Assembly: GCA_934754495.1 (NCBI GenBank) | Contig: CAKVHW010000010.1 | Location: 1 to 10,984, forward strand | Origin: an uncultured Clostridia bacterium | Lineage (GTDB): Bacteria > Bacillota > Clostridia > Christensenellales > UBA1242 | Length of the DNA stretch: 10,984 bases | Direction of reading: 5' to 3' | Position numbers and translations under genes: made by a program | The notes under the pieces: generated by a model | What the model saw: the letters and a program-made list of their open reading frames with translations, nothing else | What the model was told of the DNA's origin: nothing | Databases searched by the model: none | Shown here: positions 5,203 to 10,984 of the stretch, in pieces | Numbering within the stretch: the stretch's first letter is position 1 | How the letters are laid out: each line of letters opens with the position of its first letter

Positions 5203-5829
5203 ATGGACAAAAAATGCTTAGAAGTATATAATATTCTTGATAGTATCATTGAAAACCCAGCTTGTGAACTAGACTTTAACAACACTTACGAGCTTTTAGT
5301 TGCTGTTATACTTAGTGCTCAGTGCACTGACAAACGTGTAAACATTGTTACTAAGGAATTGTTTAAAAAGTATAGCACCATAGAACAACTTGCAAATGCT
5401 GACATTAGTGATATTGAGAAGATTATAAAACCGTGCGGTTTTTACAAAAACAAAGCAAAAAATATTAAAGGTGCTTGTGTTGATATTGTAAATAGGTATG
5501 GTGGACAAGTCCCTAACACTAAAGACGCTCTTATGTCGCTTAGTGGGGTTGGAGCAAAAACGGCTAATGTTGTACTTGCTGAAGCGTATGGTGAGCCTAC
5601 TATTGCAGTGGACACACACGTGTTTAGGGTGAGTAATAGGCTAGGTATTGCAAAGTCTAATGATGTTAAAAAGGTTGAAGCCCAACTTCAAAAGAATTTT
5701 GATAAATCTATGTGGGTAAAACTGCATCATATGTTAATACTATTTGGTAGATACTATTGCAAAAGCAGAAATCCGCAATGTGAAAGTTGCAAATTGAAGG
5801 CATATTGCAATTATTATAAGGAGAAATAA
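5203..5829 (+). CDS. nth: Endonuclease III, DNA glycosylase/AP lyase
   Basis: A 208-residue base-excision repair enzyme that removes oxidised pyrimidines and nicks the abasic site. The helix-hairpin-helix is at about 112-125 (LSGVGAKTANVV), with catalytic Lys119. The catalytic Asp137 is in VDTHVFRV. The C-terminal [4Fe-4S] loop has the canonical spacing Cys186-x6-Cys193-x2-Cys196-x5-Cys202. The N-terminal part reads ELLVAVILSAQCTDKRVN, where the family usually has SAQTTD. Length is normal. The start matches where relatives begin, yet no purine-rich ribosome site precedes it and a -10 box sits immediately upstream, so it may be translated from a leaderless transcript. obgE follows after one base, with its ribosome site inside nth. 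Confidence 0.95.
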   Translation: MDKKCLEVYNILDSIIENPACELDFNNTYELLVAVILSAQCTDKRVNIVTKELFKKYSTIEQLANADISDIEKIIKPCGFYKNKAKNIKGACVDIVNRYGGQVPNTKDALMSLSGVGAKTANVVLAEAYGEPTIAVDTHVFRVSNRLGIAKSNDVKKVEAQLQKNFDKSMWVKLHHMLILFGRYYCKSRNPQCESCKLKAYCNYYKEK

Positions 5830-5830
5830 A

Positions 5831-7093
5831 ATGTTTTTAGATAAAGTAACAATATTTTGTAAAGCAGGTAATGGCGGAGATGGCAAGGTTTCGTTTCACC
5901 GTGCTAAATTCGTGCCAAATGGTGGCCCAGATGGTGGCGATGGTGGTGACGGCGGAAACATTATTTTTAAAGCCACAAACAAGGTGTCTAATCTAGAAGC
6001 GTTTAGATACAAAAGGTCTTATCTTGCTACTGACGGCGAACCAGGTGGCAGTAACAACAAATTTGGTAAGTCTGGTAAAGACTTGATTATTGTTGTTCCA
6101 CAAGGTACAGTTATTAAAAATGCTAAAAACGATAAGGTTTTGGCAGACATGTACAATAATGATGAAGAAGTTGTTATTTTAAAAGGCGGTATTGGTGGCA
6201 GGGGGAACACTCATTTCGCCACACCAACTAGACAAGCCCCTAAGTACAGCGAACTTGGTGTTAAGACCGATAAATTTGAGATAAAACTAGAACTAAAGAC
6301 AATTGCCGATGTTGGGCTAGTAGGATTTCCAAATGTAGGGAAAAGCACACTTTTAGCATCAGTAAGCAATGCTAGACCAAAAATTGCAAACTACCACTTT
6401 ACGACATTAGCGCCTAATATTGGTGTTGCAACTGCCAATGGCTCATCGTTTGTTATGGCAGACATTCCAGGGCTAATAAGTGGAGCAAGCGAAGGTGTTG
6501 GGTTAGGACTAGATTTCCTAAGACACATCGAACGTACAAGACTACTTGTTCACGTTGTAGATGTTTCAGGTAGCGAAGGTCGTGACCCAATTAACGACTA
6601 CAATGTTATCAACAACGAACTTAAAAAATATAGCGACAAAGTGGGCAATATTGCACAAATTGTTGCACTAAATAAAATTGATTTGTTGCAAGATAAATCC
6701 GTAGTAGAAAAGTTTAAAAAGGCTGTGCCAAAGGGAACAGAAGTTTTTGAAATTAGTGCCGCAGCACACATTGGTTTAAACGAACTTCTTTCGGCTATTG
6801 TTAAAAAGTTGGAAACAATTCCTGTTCCTGAAAGAATTGAAGTAGAGCAAGTGGCTATTGATAAGAAAGACCGCTCGTACAAAATTGTTAAGGTTTGTGA
6901 AGGATTGTATGAAGTTACTGGCAACCTTATTGACGAAATTACTCGTCGTGTTGTACTTGAAGATTACACATCTAATGCATATTTCCAAAAACAAATTAGG
7001 GAAGAGGGCATTATTGACGAATTAAAGAAAAAGGGCTTAAAAGATGGTGATACAGTTCGTCTTAACGGCATCGAACTAGAATACACCGAATAA
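5831..7093 (+). CDS. obgE: Obg GTPase, ribosome assembly and stress factor
   Basis: A 420-residue essential-type GTPase that binds the 50S subunit during maturation and links growth to GTP/ppGpp. Domain order is standard. The Gly-rich Obg fold is at 1 to about 158 (GGPDGGDGGDGG at 31-42). The G domain has G1 GFPNVGKS (165-172), G3 DIPG (211-214), G4 NKID (281-284) and G5 SAA (309-311). The OCT domain at about 345-420 is the C-terminal extension typical of Firmicute Obg. AAGGAG at 5818-5823 precedes the ATG by seven bases and overlaps the end of nth, so the two are transcribed together. yhbY follows after 11 bases, a common partner. Confidence 0.97.
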   Translation: MFLDKVTIFCKAGNGGDGKVSFHRAKFVPNGGPDGGDGGDGGNIIFKATNKVSNLEAFRYKRSYLATDGEPGGSNNKFGKSGKDLIIVVPQGTVIKNAKNDKVLADMYNNDEEVVILKGGIGGRGNTHFATPTRQAPKYSELGVKTDKFEIKLELKTIADVGLVGFPNVGKSTLLASVSNARPKIANYHFTTLAPNIGVATANGSSFVMADIPGLISGASEGVGLGLDFLRHIERTRLLVHVVDVSGSEGRDPINDYNVINNELKKYSDKVGNIAQIVALNKIDLLQDKSVVEKFKKAVPKGTEVFEISAAAHIGLNELLSAIVKKLETIPVPERIEVEQVAIDKKDRSYKIVKVCEGLYEVTGNLIDEITRRVVLEDYTSNAYFQKQIREEGIIDELKKKGLKDGDTVRLNGIELEYTE

Positions 7094-7104
7094 AAGGAGA
7101 GATT

Positions 7105-7416
7105 ATGATTACTAAACAACAACGCACTGCACTTCGCAGTTTGGCTCAAGAATTGCCAGATTTAGTATATATTGGCAAGGGTGATATTACACCTAATGTT
7201 GTAAAACAAGTAAACGACAATTTGTTTGCTCATGAACTTATTAAAATTAAAGTTCAAGATAATGCAAGTATGTCGCTAGACGAAATCGCAAAACAACTTG
7301 AAGAAGTTTGCGGTTGTGAAACGGTTTGCACAATTGGAAGCAAGATTGTATTGTATAAAGCATCTAAAAAGCCAACGAATAAATCGTTAGAAGCAATTAG
7401 AAACATTATGAAATAA
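7105..7416 (+). CDS. yhbY: YhbY/CRM-domain RNA-binding protein of 50S precursors
   Basis: A 103-residue single CRM (CRS1-YhbY) domain. It opens with ITKQQRTALRSLAQEL and carries the RNA-binding GxxG loop GKGD at 24-27 in VYIGKGDITPN. The helix HELIKIKV and the strand ending IGSKIVLYK are typical. YhbY-type proteins associate with pre-50S ribosomal particles, which fits its place behind obgE. AAGGAGA at 7094-7100 gives a strong start. It is the last gene of nth-obgE-yhbY, closed by the terminator at 7420. In many Firmicutes nadD, yqeK and rsfS follow; they do not here. Confidence 0.93.
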   Translation: MITKQQRTALRSLAQELPDLVYIGKGDITPNVVKQVNDNLFAHELIKIKVQDNASMSLDEIAKQLEEVCGCETVCTIGSKIVLYKASKKPTNKSLEAIRNIMK

Positions 7417-7419
7417 AAT

Positions 7420-7457
7420 AAAAAACGACTTAATTTAAGTCGTTTTTTATTTTTTAT
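7420..7457. terminator. Strong, symmetric intrinsic terminator after yhbY
   Basis: A 12 to 13-bp stem (core CGACTTA at 7426-7432 with TAAGTCG at 7436-7442, extended by A-T pairs) with a 3-nt loop is followed by six T, an A and six more T. The A-rich left flank makes it equally usable on the minus strand, so it may also stop transcripts from the membrane-protein gene at 7638-8414. Confidence 0.9.
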
Positions 7458-7468
7458 ATATCTTCTAA

Positions 7469-7648
7469 TCCAAAAGAATTAACAGAGTGAAATATGATGA
7501 GCATAATACATTAAGCTCGTTTACTCCAATTGTATTAAAAACCACACGAGATGATGGTATGGTAATAACTGCCACAATTTCGCTAACCAATAGAATTGCG
7601 GTTAAAATTAATGATAAATTGATAGATGCTGTTAAGCCTATAAAGTAA
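7469..7648 (+). pseudogene. Coding-like remnant or very small gene
   Basis: Between the yhbY terminator and the convergent membrane-protein gene there is a 59-codon open frame ending in TAA at 7646-7648. Its composition reads like real protein: LSSFTPIVLKTTR, then DDGMVITATISLTNRI, then VKINDKLIDA. Codon choice resembles the neighbours. The only early start is a GTG at 7487 (53 residues) with no ribosome site. The ATG pair at 7494-7499 is in another frame and stops after six codons. It overlaps the membrane-protein gene by 11 bases at the 3' ends. I read it as the 3' remnant of a decayed or truncated gene, but a small leaderless gene or chance is possible. Nothing else is seen in 7417-7637. 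Confidence 0.35.
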
Positions 7649-8414
7649 ATTCACTTGGCTTTGGGGCTGGGTGGAATAGGCAGATTCCAGCGAGTATTAA
7701 AAGCAGTGTGCTAAAACAAGTGTAGTAAATATTAAACCTTACAAAAAAACTTGAAAACAATATAATGAAACTACTTATTAAATAGCCTTTTGCATTTGCT
7801 TTTGCAAAAGTGCTATTTTTTATGTCCGTTAGTTTTAACTTTTTCTTGGCTGTTTTAGTAATGCTAAAATTAGGAAAACTATTATATTTTTTCAAAATGC
7901 TATATACATCTGCTTGAGTAAGAATGTTCACTTTTTTTGATGTGAGCTTTGCACATTTTATTGCGCTTTGGTCGGCTGAAACACAAGCAATTACTATTTC
8001 TTTGTCACTTTGTTTAAGTGCTTTTAAAACATCGCTCTGTGTGATTGTTTCGGTAGTATAAATGGGAAAGAAGTTGTAATTGTTGAGTGAGATATAATCA
8101 TTATGCTTTTTTGTGGAGTATTGTGATTTAAAGGTGTTGTGAAAAAAGTCCAACACCTGTTTTTTTGTTCCGTACATTAGTTGTACTGAAGTGTTTTCAA
8201 TTTTTGCATTTTCTTCTTTACTAATGTTTTGACGTTTGCTTTTAGCTTTTTGAATTAGGTGAATAATGTAGCCAAGCAGAGCCGAAATTGCAATTGACAC
8301 AGTGAGTGCAATCGTGTTTGGTATTTTTATGTAGTTAAGCCACAGAAAACACACTGAAAACAATAAAAAATATTTTAAAATAATGTTTGAAATTTTACTA
8401 AATTGGGTTTGCAT
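7638..8414 (-). CDS. Membrane protein with central soluble domain, function unknown
   Basis: A 258-residue protein. Two hydrophobic helices lie at about 11-28 and 33-54, a basic/polar cytoplasmic-looking region at about 55-205, and two more helices at about 210-226 and 228-247. The middle (about 80-180) alternates strands and helices: VQLMYGTKKQVLDFFHN, ITQSDVLKAL, EIVIACVSADQSAIKCAKL, VNILTQADVYSILKKY. That order resembles the later half of Mrr-type restriction-endonuclease-like domains, where an (I/V)xx(L/I)T(G/Q)..(V/L) segment follows a strand and helix. The (E/Q)xK catalytic motif is not visible, so any such domain would be inactive; this is a weak inference. The ATG at 8414 lacks a good ribosome site. 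It stands alone, convergent with yhbY and divergent from the PAP2 operon. Confidence 0.75.
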   Translation of the reverse strand: MQTQFSKISNIILKYFLLFSVCFLWLNYIKIPNTIALTVSIAISALLGYIIHLIQKAKSKRQNISKEENAKIENTSVQLMYGTKKQVLDFFHNTFKSQYSTKKHNDYISLNNYNFFPIYTTETITQSDVLKALKQSDKEIVIACVSADQSAIKCAKLTSKKVNILTQADVYSILKKYNSFPNFSITKTAKKKLKLTDIKNSTFAKANAKGYLISSFIILFSSFFVRFNIYYTCFSTLLLILAGICLFHPAPKPSEFTL

Positions 8415-8459
8415 ATTAAATTATTGCCCAAATTAAAACAAATAAACTTTATTATTAAT

Positions 8460-8488
8460 TTGTTAATTATGGCTGTTGGTGATATAAT
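8460..8488 (+). promoter_or_regulatory. Strong promoter for the PAP2-tsaE-tsaB-rimI operon
   Basis: TTGTTA (8460-8465), a 17-nt spacer, then TATAAT (8483-8488) preceded by TGA, which makes an extended -10. The ribosome site AAAGGA (8500-8505) and ATG (8513) follow at normal distances. This is the best promoter match in the window. Confidence 0.75.
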
Positions 8489-8512
8489 TATAAAAAATTA
8501 AAGGACACTTAT

Positions 8513-9451
8513 ATGGAATTAGAAATTGTAAGATTTTTTCAAAGTTGGAGTTGTAAGGCGCTTGATGTAATCATTGGAATTATAAACGAATTTGGTACAG
8601 ACCTATTTTTCTACCTTGCCTTTTTTGCTTTGTACTTGGTTTATTCTAAGGGTTATGCATTCAAATTTATGTTTGTATACCTAAGTTCGTGCGGGTTTAA
8701 CAAGGTATTTAAAAGCCTTGTAAAACGTCCACGTCCTGCAGGTGCAGTTGATACGGGGTATTCATTCCCAAGTGGACATGCTACAAGTTATGCATGTGTT
8801 TCTACACAACTTGTTTACGAAACAAAAAGGCAAGGATATCCTAAAAAAACCTGGCAGAAAATTGATATGTGGATAGAATATATCCTTATGGGTCTACTTG
8901 TTTGTGTGGCTAGAATGTATTTTGGGGCACACTATTTAACTGATGTTTTGGCAGGTTTGCTACTTGGTGCATTCTTTACTGTTGCGGTAACCTATTTGTT
9001 AAATTGGTTTATTGAAAAATTTAAGGGCAAAATTAAATATGAAATTATTCTAATTTGCCTTGCTCCTGTGGTACTTGCGGCTTATTTTGTTGTGATGTTT
9101 ACGCACCTTATAACCGACTTAGACACACTTGCGAAAGTGTATAGATTTATTGGTTTGTTCCTAGCAATTGTTGTAGGCTATTTTGTTGATAAAAAGTTTA
9201 TAAAATACGATCCAAGTAAAGATTCAACCAAAGAAAAAACTTCAAAGGTTTGTATTGGACTTGGTGTATTGATTGCAAGTTATGTGTTGTTCTTGTCTAA
9301 CAAGCCTGTTGATTTTAAACTTGGAATTTATTATTTTGTAGTAGGTTTGTTTGCTACAATTGTTTTGCCATGGATTTTTAAAACCATTAACAATCAACCT
9401 GCAAAGGCTGGCGAAAAAAATGATGTAAAAACCGAAGAAAAAGGCGAATAA
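8513..9451 (+). CDS. PAP2-family membrane lipid phosphatase
   Basis: A 312-residue polytopic membrane protein with the three phosphatase motifs: C1 Lys67-x6-Arg74-Pro75, C2 PSGH (86-89), and C3 Arg134-x5-His140-x3-Asp144. In C3 the usual Ser before Arg is Ala133. His89, His140 and Asp144 are the expected catalytic residues, acting on phosphorylated lipids such as phosphatidic acid or undecaprenyl pyrophosphate at the outer face. After the PAP2 core (to about 165) come about four more hydrophobic segments (about 177-198, 210-225, 246-262, 270-288) and a Lys/Glu-rich cytoplasmic tail. This extension makes it longer than minimal BcrC/PgpB-like proteins. It is the first gene of the operon. Exact substrate cannot be told from sequence. 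Confidence 0.9.
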   Translation: MELEIVRFFQSWSCKALDVIIGIINEFGTDLFFYLAFFALYLVYSKGYAFKFMFVYLSSCGFNKVFKSLVKRPRPAGAVDTGYSFPSGHATSYACVSTQLVYETKRQGYPKKTWQKIDMWIEYILMGLLVCVARMYFGAHYLTDVLAGLLLGAFFTVAVTYLLNWFIEKFKGKIKYEIILICLAPVVLAAYFVVMFTHLITDLDTLAKVYRFIGLFLAIVVGYFVDKKFIKYDPSKDSTKEKTSKVCIGLGVLIASYVLFLSNKPVDFKLGIYYFVVGLFATIVLPWIFKTINNQPAKAGEKNDVKTEEKGE

Positions 9452-9454
9452 TTA

Positions 9455-9877
9455 ATGGAAGAAATCATTAAAGTAAAGAATTTGGCTCAAACAAAAAGGC
9501 TTGCTAAAAAACTATCAAAAAGCCTAAAAGGTGGCGAAACGCTACTTTTGTATGGTGATCTTGGTGCTGGCAAAACCACATTCACGCAGTTTTTTGCCAA
9601 GGCACTTGGCGTAAAAGATGTAGTCACGAGCCCTACATTTAATATAGTAAAAGAATATGACGGCAAAAAAATGAAATTGTATCATTTTGATATGTATCGT
9701 ATTGAAGACTTTGGCGAATTACAGGAAATTGGGGCTGAAGATATATTGTACAAAAACGAACACGATGTGGCTGTTGTTGAATGGCCTGACAATGCGAAAA
9801 TGGATTATAAAAACATTGTAAAAATTACTATTGAAAAAGTATCGGATACTGAAAGAATATTTAAGGTGGAGAGATGA
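9455..9877 (+). CDS. tsaE: tRNA t6A modification ATPase TsaE
   Basis: A 140-residue P-loop protein. Walker A is GDLGAGKTT (34-42). The family motifs TSPTFNIVKEY (58-68), HFDMYR (77-82) and VVEWPDN (107-113) follow in order. TsaE works with TsaB and TsaD, using TsaC-made threonylcarbamoyl-AMP, to form t6A37 on ANN-decoding tRNAs; it binds ATP and resets the TsaBD complex. Length is slightly short but complete. The ATG is three bases after the PAP2 stop with a modest AAGGCG site upstream. The last four bases overlap the start of tsaB (ATGA), indicating translational coupling within the operon. Confidence 0.95.
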   Translation: MEEIIKVKNLAQTKRLAKKLSKSLKGGETLLLYGDLGAGKTTFTQFFAKALGVKDVVTSPTFNIVKEYDGKKMKLYHFDMYRIEDFGELQEIGAEDILYKNEHDVAVVEWPDNAKMDYKNIVKITIEKVSDTERIFKVER

Positions 9878-10497
9878 AATTTTTAGGGGTTGACACAACT
9901 AATAAATGTGCAAAAATTATACTTGCTTGTGATGGTAATATAAAAACCACAAGTTTGGGGGAAAACGAAAAACAAAGCGAAAATTTAATGAACCGCATTG
10001 ACGAGTTTTTGCGTGAAAACGATATGAAAATTAAGGACATTAACTGCTTTGGTGTTGTTGTTGGCCCTGGATCTTTCACTGGTATTAGGGTTGGAGTAGC
10101 CACAATTAAGGCGTTTGCCTATGCTTTAAACAAGCCTGTTGTTTGTGTAAATATTTTCGATGTGGTTGCTGGGACTATTTCAGACGGAGTGTGTGTGTTA
10201 AAATGCACAAGTACAAGTTGTTATTATGGTGTAATTGAACGTGGTAAAGTTAAAGAAATGGGTGTTTGTGAGTTTTCGGAATTGCATAAATTTGCTGGTT
10301 TAAAAATGTTTTCGCTACAAGAAGAACATTTGGATGAATCAAATGCATATACATTTAATGTGATAACTAATTACTTAGACTTACTTACTAATAAGTTTAA
10401 GGTGCTAGCAACAAAAGGTGTGTATGCAAAAACAATAGAACCATTATATTTGCAATTATCTCAAGCAGAACGTAATTTGGTGAAGAAAGATGATTAG
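9874..10497 (+). CDS. tsaB: tRNA t6A modification scaffold protein TsaB
   Basis: A 207-residue ASKHA-fold protein, a paralogue of TsaD without its metal site. It starts MKFLGVDTTN, where the family has an LxIDTS-type opening, and carries GPGSFTGIRVG at 64-74. It ends near EPLYLQLSQAE, a usual TsaB ending. The segment that often reads HSE in homologues is QSE here (34-36). TsaB holds TsaD in an active complex and is required for t6A. GGTGGAG just upstream and the four-base overlap with tsaE give a clear start. Its end overlaps rimI by eight bases. Confidence 0.94.
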   Translation: MKFLGVDTTNKCAKIILACDGNIKTTSLGENEKQSENLMNRIDEFLRENDMKIKDINCFGVVVGPGSFTGIRVGVATIKAFAYALNKPVVCVNIFDVVAGTISDGVCVLKCTSTSCYYGVIERGKVKEMGVCEFSELHKFAGLKMFSLQEEHLDESNAYTFNVITNYLDLLTNKFKVLATKGVYAKTIEPLYLQLSQAERNLVKKDD

Positions 10498-10915
10498 AAT
10501 GGCTACCGAATTAGATTTGCAAGGACTAATGCAAATAGAAAACGAATGTTTTTCTAGACCATATTCAAGTGAATCTTTTTTACAAGATTTGCGTGGCGAC
10601 AAAGTAAAAGTATTTGTAAAAATTCAAAACGAAAAAATTGTTGGATTTATATCGCTGTATATCTTTTTAGATGAAGCTAATTTACAGCAAATTGCTGTGC
10701 TAGAAGATTTTAGACGAAAAGGTATAGCGAGCGAATTAATAGAATATTCCGTAGAATATTTAAAACAAAACAAGGTAAAAAAGTTTTATTTGGAAGTAAA
10801 TGAAACAAATTTTGTTGCAATAAAAACATATGAAAAATTTGGTTTTAAACAAGTTGTCACACGAAAAAATTATTATGGCAATCAAAGTGCGGTTGTGTAC
10901 GAATTGATGCTATAA
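10490..10915 (+). CDS. rimI: RimI-like ribosomal protein S18 alanine N-acetyltransferase
   Basis: A 141-residue GNAT acetyltransferase. Acetyl-CoA binding motif A is QQIAVLEDFRRKGIASEL (66-83), with the R-R-K-G-I-A pyrophosphate loop at 75-80. LEVNETNFVAIKTYEKFGF (101-119) supplies Glu102 and Tyr114, which line up with the proposed catalytic Glu and Tyr of RimI. The ending RKNYYGNQSAVVYEL is typical. RimI acetylates the N-terminus of ribosomal protein S18 in enterobacteria; the substrate in Firmicutes is less certain. Its position directly after tsaB is widespread. The ATG at 10490 overlaps tsaB by eight bases; an alternative ATG at 10499 would remove three residues, but homologues usually begin MIR. 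Confidence 0.92.
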   Translation: MIRMATELDLQGLMQIENECFSRPYSSESFLQDLRGDKVKVFVKIQNEKIVGFISLYIFLDEANLQQIAVLEDFRRKGIASELIEYSVEYLKQNKVKKFYLEVNETNFVAIKTYEKFGFKQVVTRKNYYGNQSAVVYELML

Positions 10916-10929
10916 ATTAGGTGGTCAAT

Positions 10930-10958
10930 TTGAAATATTATCCAATTAATAGTTTAAT
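10930..10958 (+). promoter_or_regulatory. Candidate promoter for the gene beyond the window
   Basis: TTGAAA (10930-10935) and TTTAAT (10953-10958) each match consensus at five of six positions, with a 17-nt spacer. A predicted start near 10965 leads directly into AAGGTGAG (10967-10974) and an ATG at 10979. The same TTG could instead be a start codon (AGGTGG at 10919-10924, five bases upstream), opening a frame that stays open to the window end. Confidence 0.4.
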
Positions 10959-10978
10959 ATTTGGTAAAGGTGAGAGTT

Positions 10979-10984
10979 ATGTAC
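10979..10984 (+). CDS. Start of next gene, partial (two codons)
   Basis: ATG TAC follows the ribosome site AAGGTGAG (10967-10974) after four bases and runs off the window. By context (tsaE-tsaB-rimI) tsaD is a frequent next gene, and a protein beginning Met-Tyr would fit a TsaD opening, but two codons cannot identify it. A competing start is the TTG at 10930 in another frame. Confidence 0.4.

Noticed and set aside
5918..5960. GGTGGC/GATGG-like short repeats
   Set aside because: They encode the normal glycine-rich loops of the Obg fold and are not an independent DNA repeat.
6598..7149. Minus-strand open frames opposite the end of obgE and start of yhbY
   Set aside because: Shadows of conserved genes with no start signals and no recognisable protein character.
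1..10984. CRISPR arrays, insertion sequences, tRNA or rRNA genes, riboswitches or T-box leaders
   Set aside because: No regularly spaced direct repeats, transposase motifs, tRNA-like cloverleaf or long structured leaders were seen. All intergenic regions are under 225 bases.

Overview
This is AT-rich, gene-dense bacterial DNA that looks like a low-GC Firmicute, most likely an uncultured gut-type member of the Clostridia. The basis is the long two-domain HPF, purine-rich AGGAG-type ribosome sites, the obgE-yhbY and tsaE-tsaB-rimI gene orders, and an AprX-like subtilase. TGG codes for Trp and TGA is used as a stop, so the standard code applies and Mollicutes are unlikely. Lineage is inference from gene content, not a search.

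Layout. 1-99 is the tail of a Clp-type AAA+ ATPase. 204-728 is hpf, with its own promoter and terminator. 831-1834 holds two overlapping genes: an ABC-type ATPase that keeps Walker A but has lost nearly every other catalytic signature, and a small PucR/CdaR-type helix-turn-helix protein. 1848-3710 is a divergent locus with an unrecognised 127-residue protein on the minus strand, and an unrecognised 90-residue protein plus a cytoplasmic subtilase on the plus strand. 3703-5157 is a second divergent pair: a cysteine desulfurase of the kind associated with selenium metabolism and a DUF3343 (Se/S carrier-like) protein. A perfect hyphenated palindrome lies on the DUF3343 promoter. 5203-7416 is nth-obgE-yhbY, closed by a strong terminator. 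7417-7637 has no intact gene but holds a coding-like remnant. 7638-8414 (minus) is a four-helix membrane protein. 8513-10915 is a compact operon: PAP2 phosphatase, tsaE, tsaB, rimI. The window ends at what looks like the start of the next gene.

The housekeeping parts are orthodox: ribosome hibernation (hpf), DNA repair (nth), ribosome assembly (obgE, yhbY), t6A tRNA modification (tsaE, tsaB) and ribosomal protein acetylation (rimI). The parts that could hold something undescribed are the degenerate ABC/PucR pair, the two-small-protein/subtilase locus, and the desulfurase/DUF3343 pair, which has no selD or other selenium gene in view.
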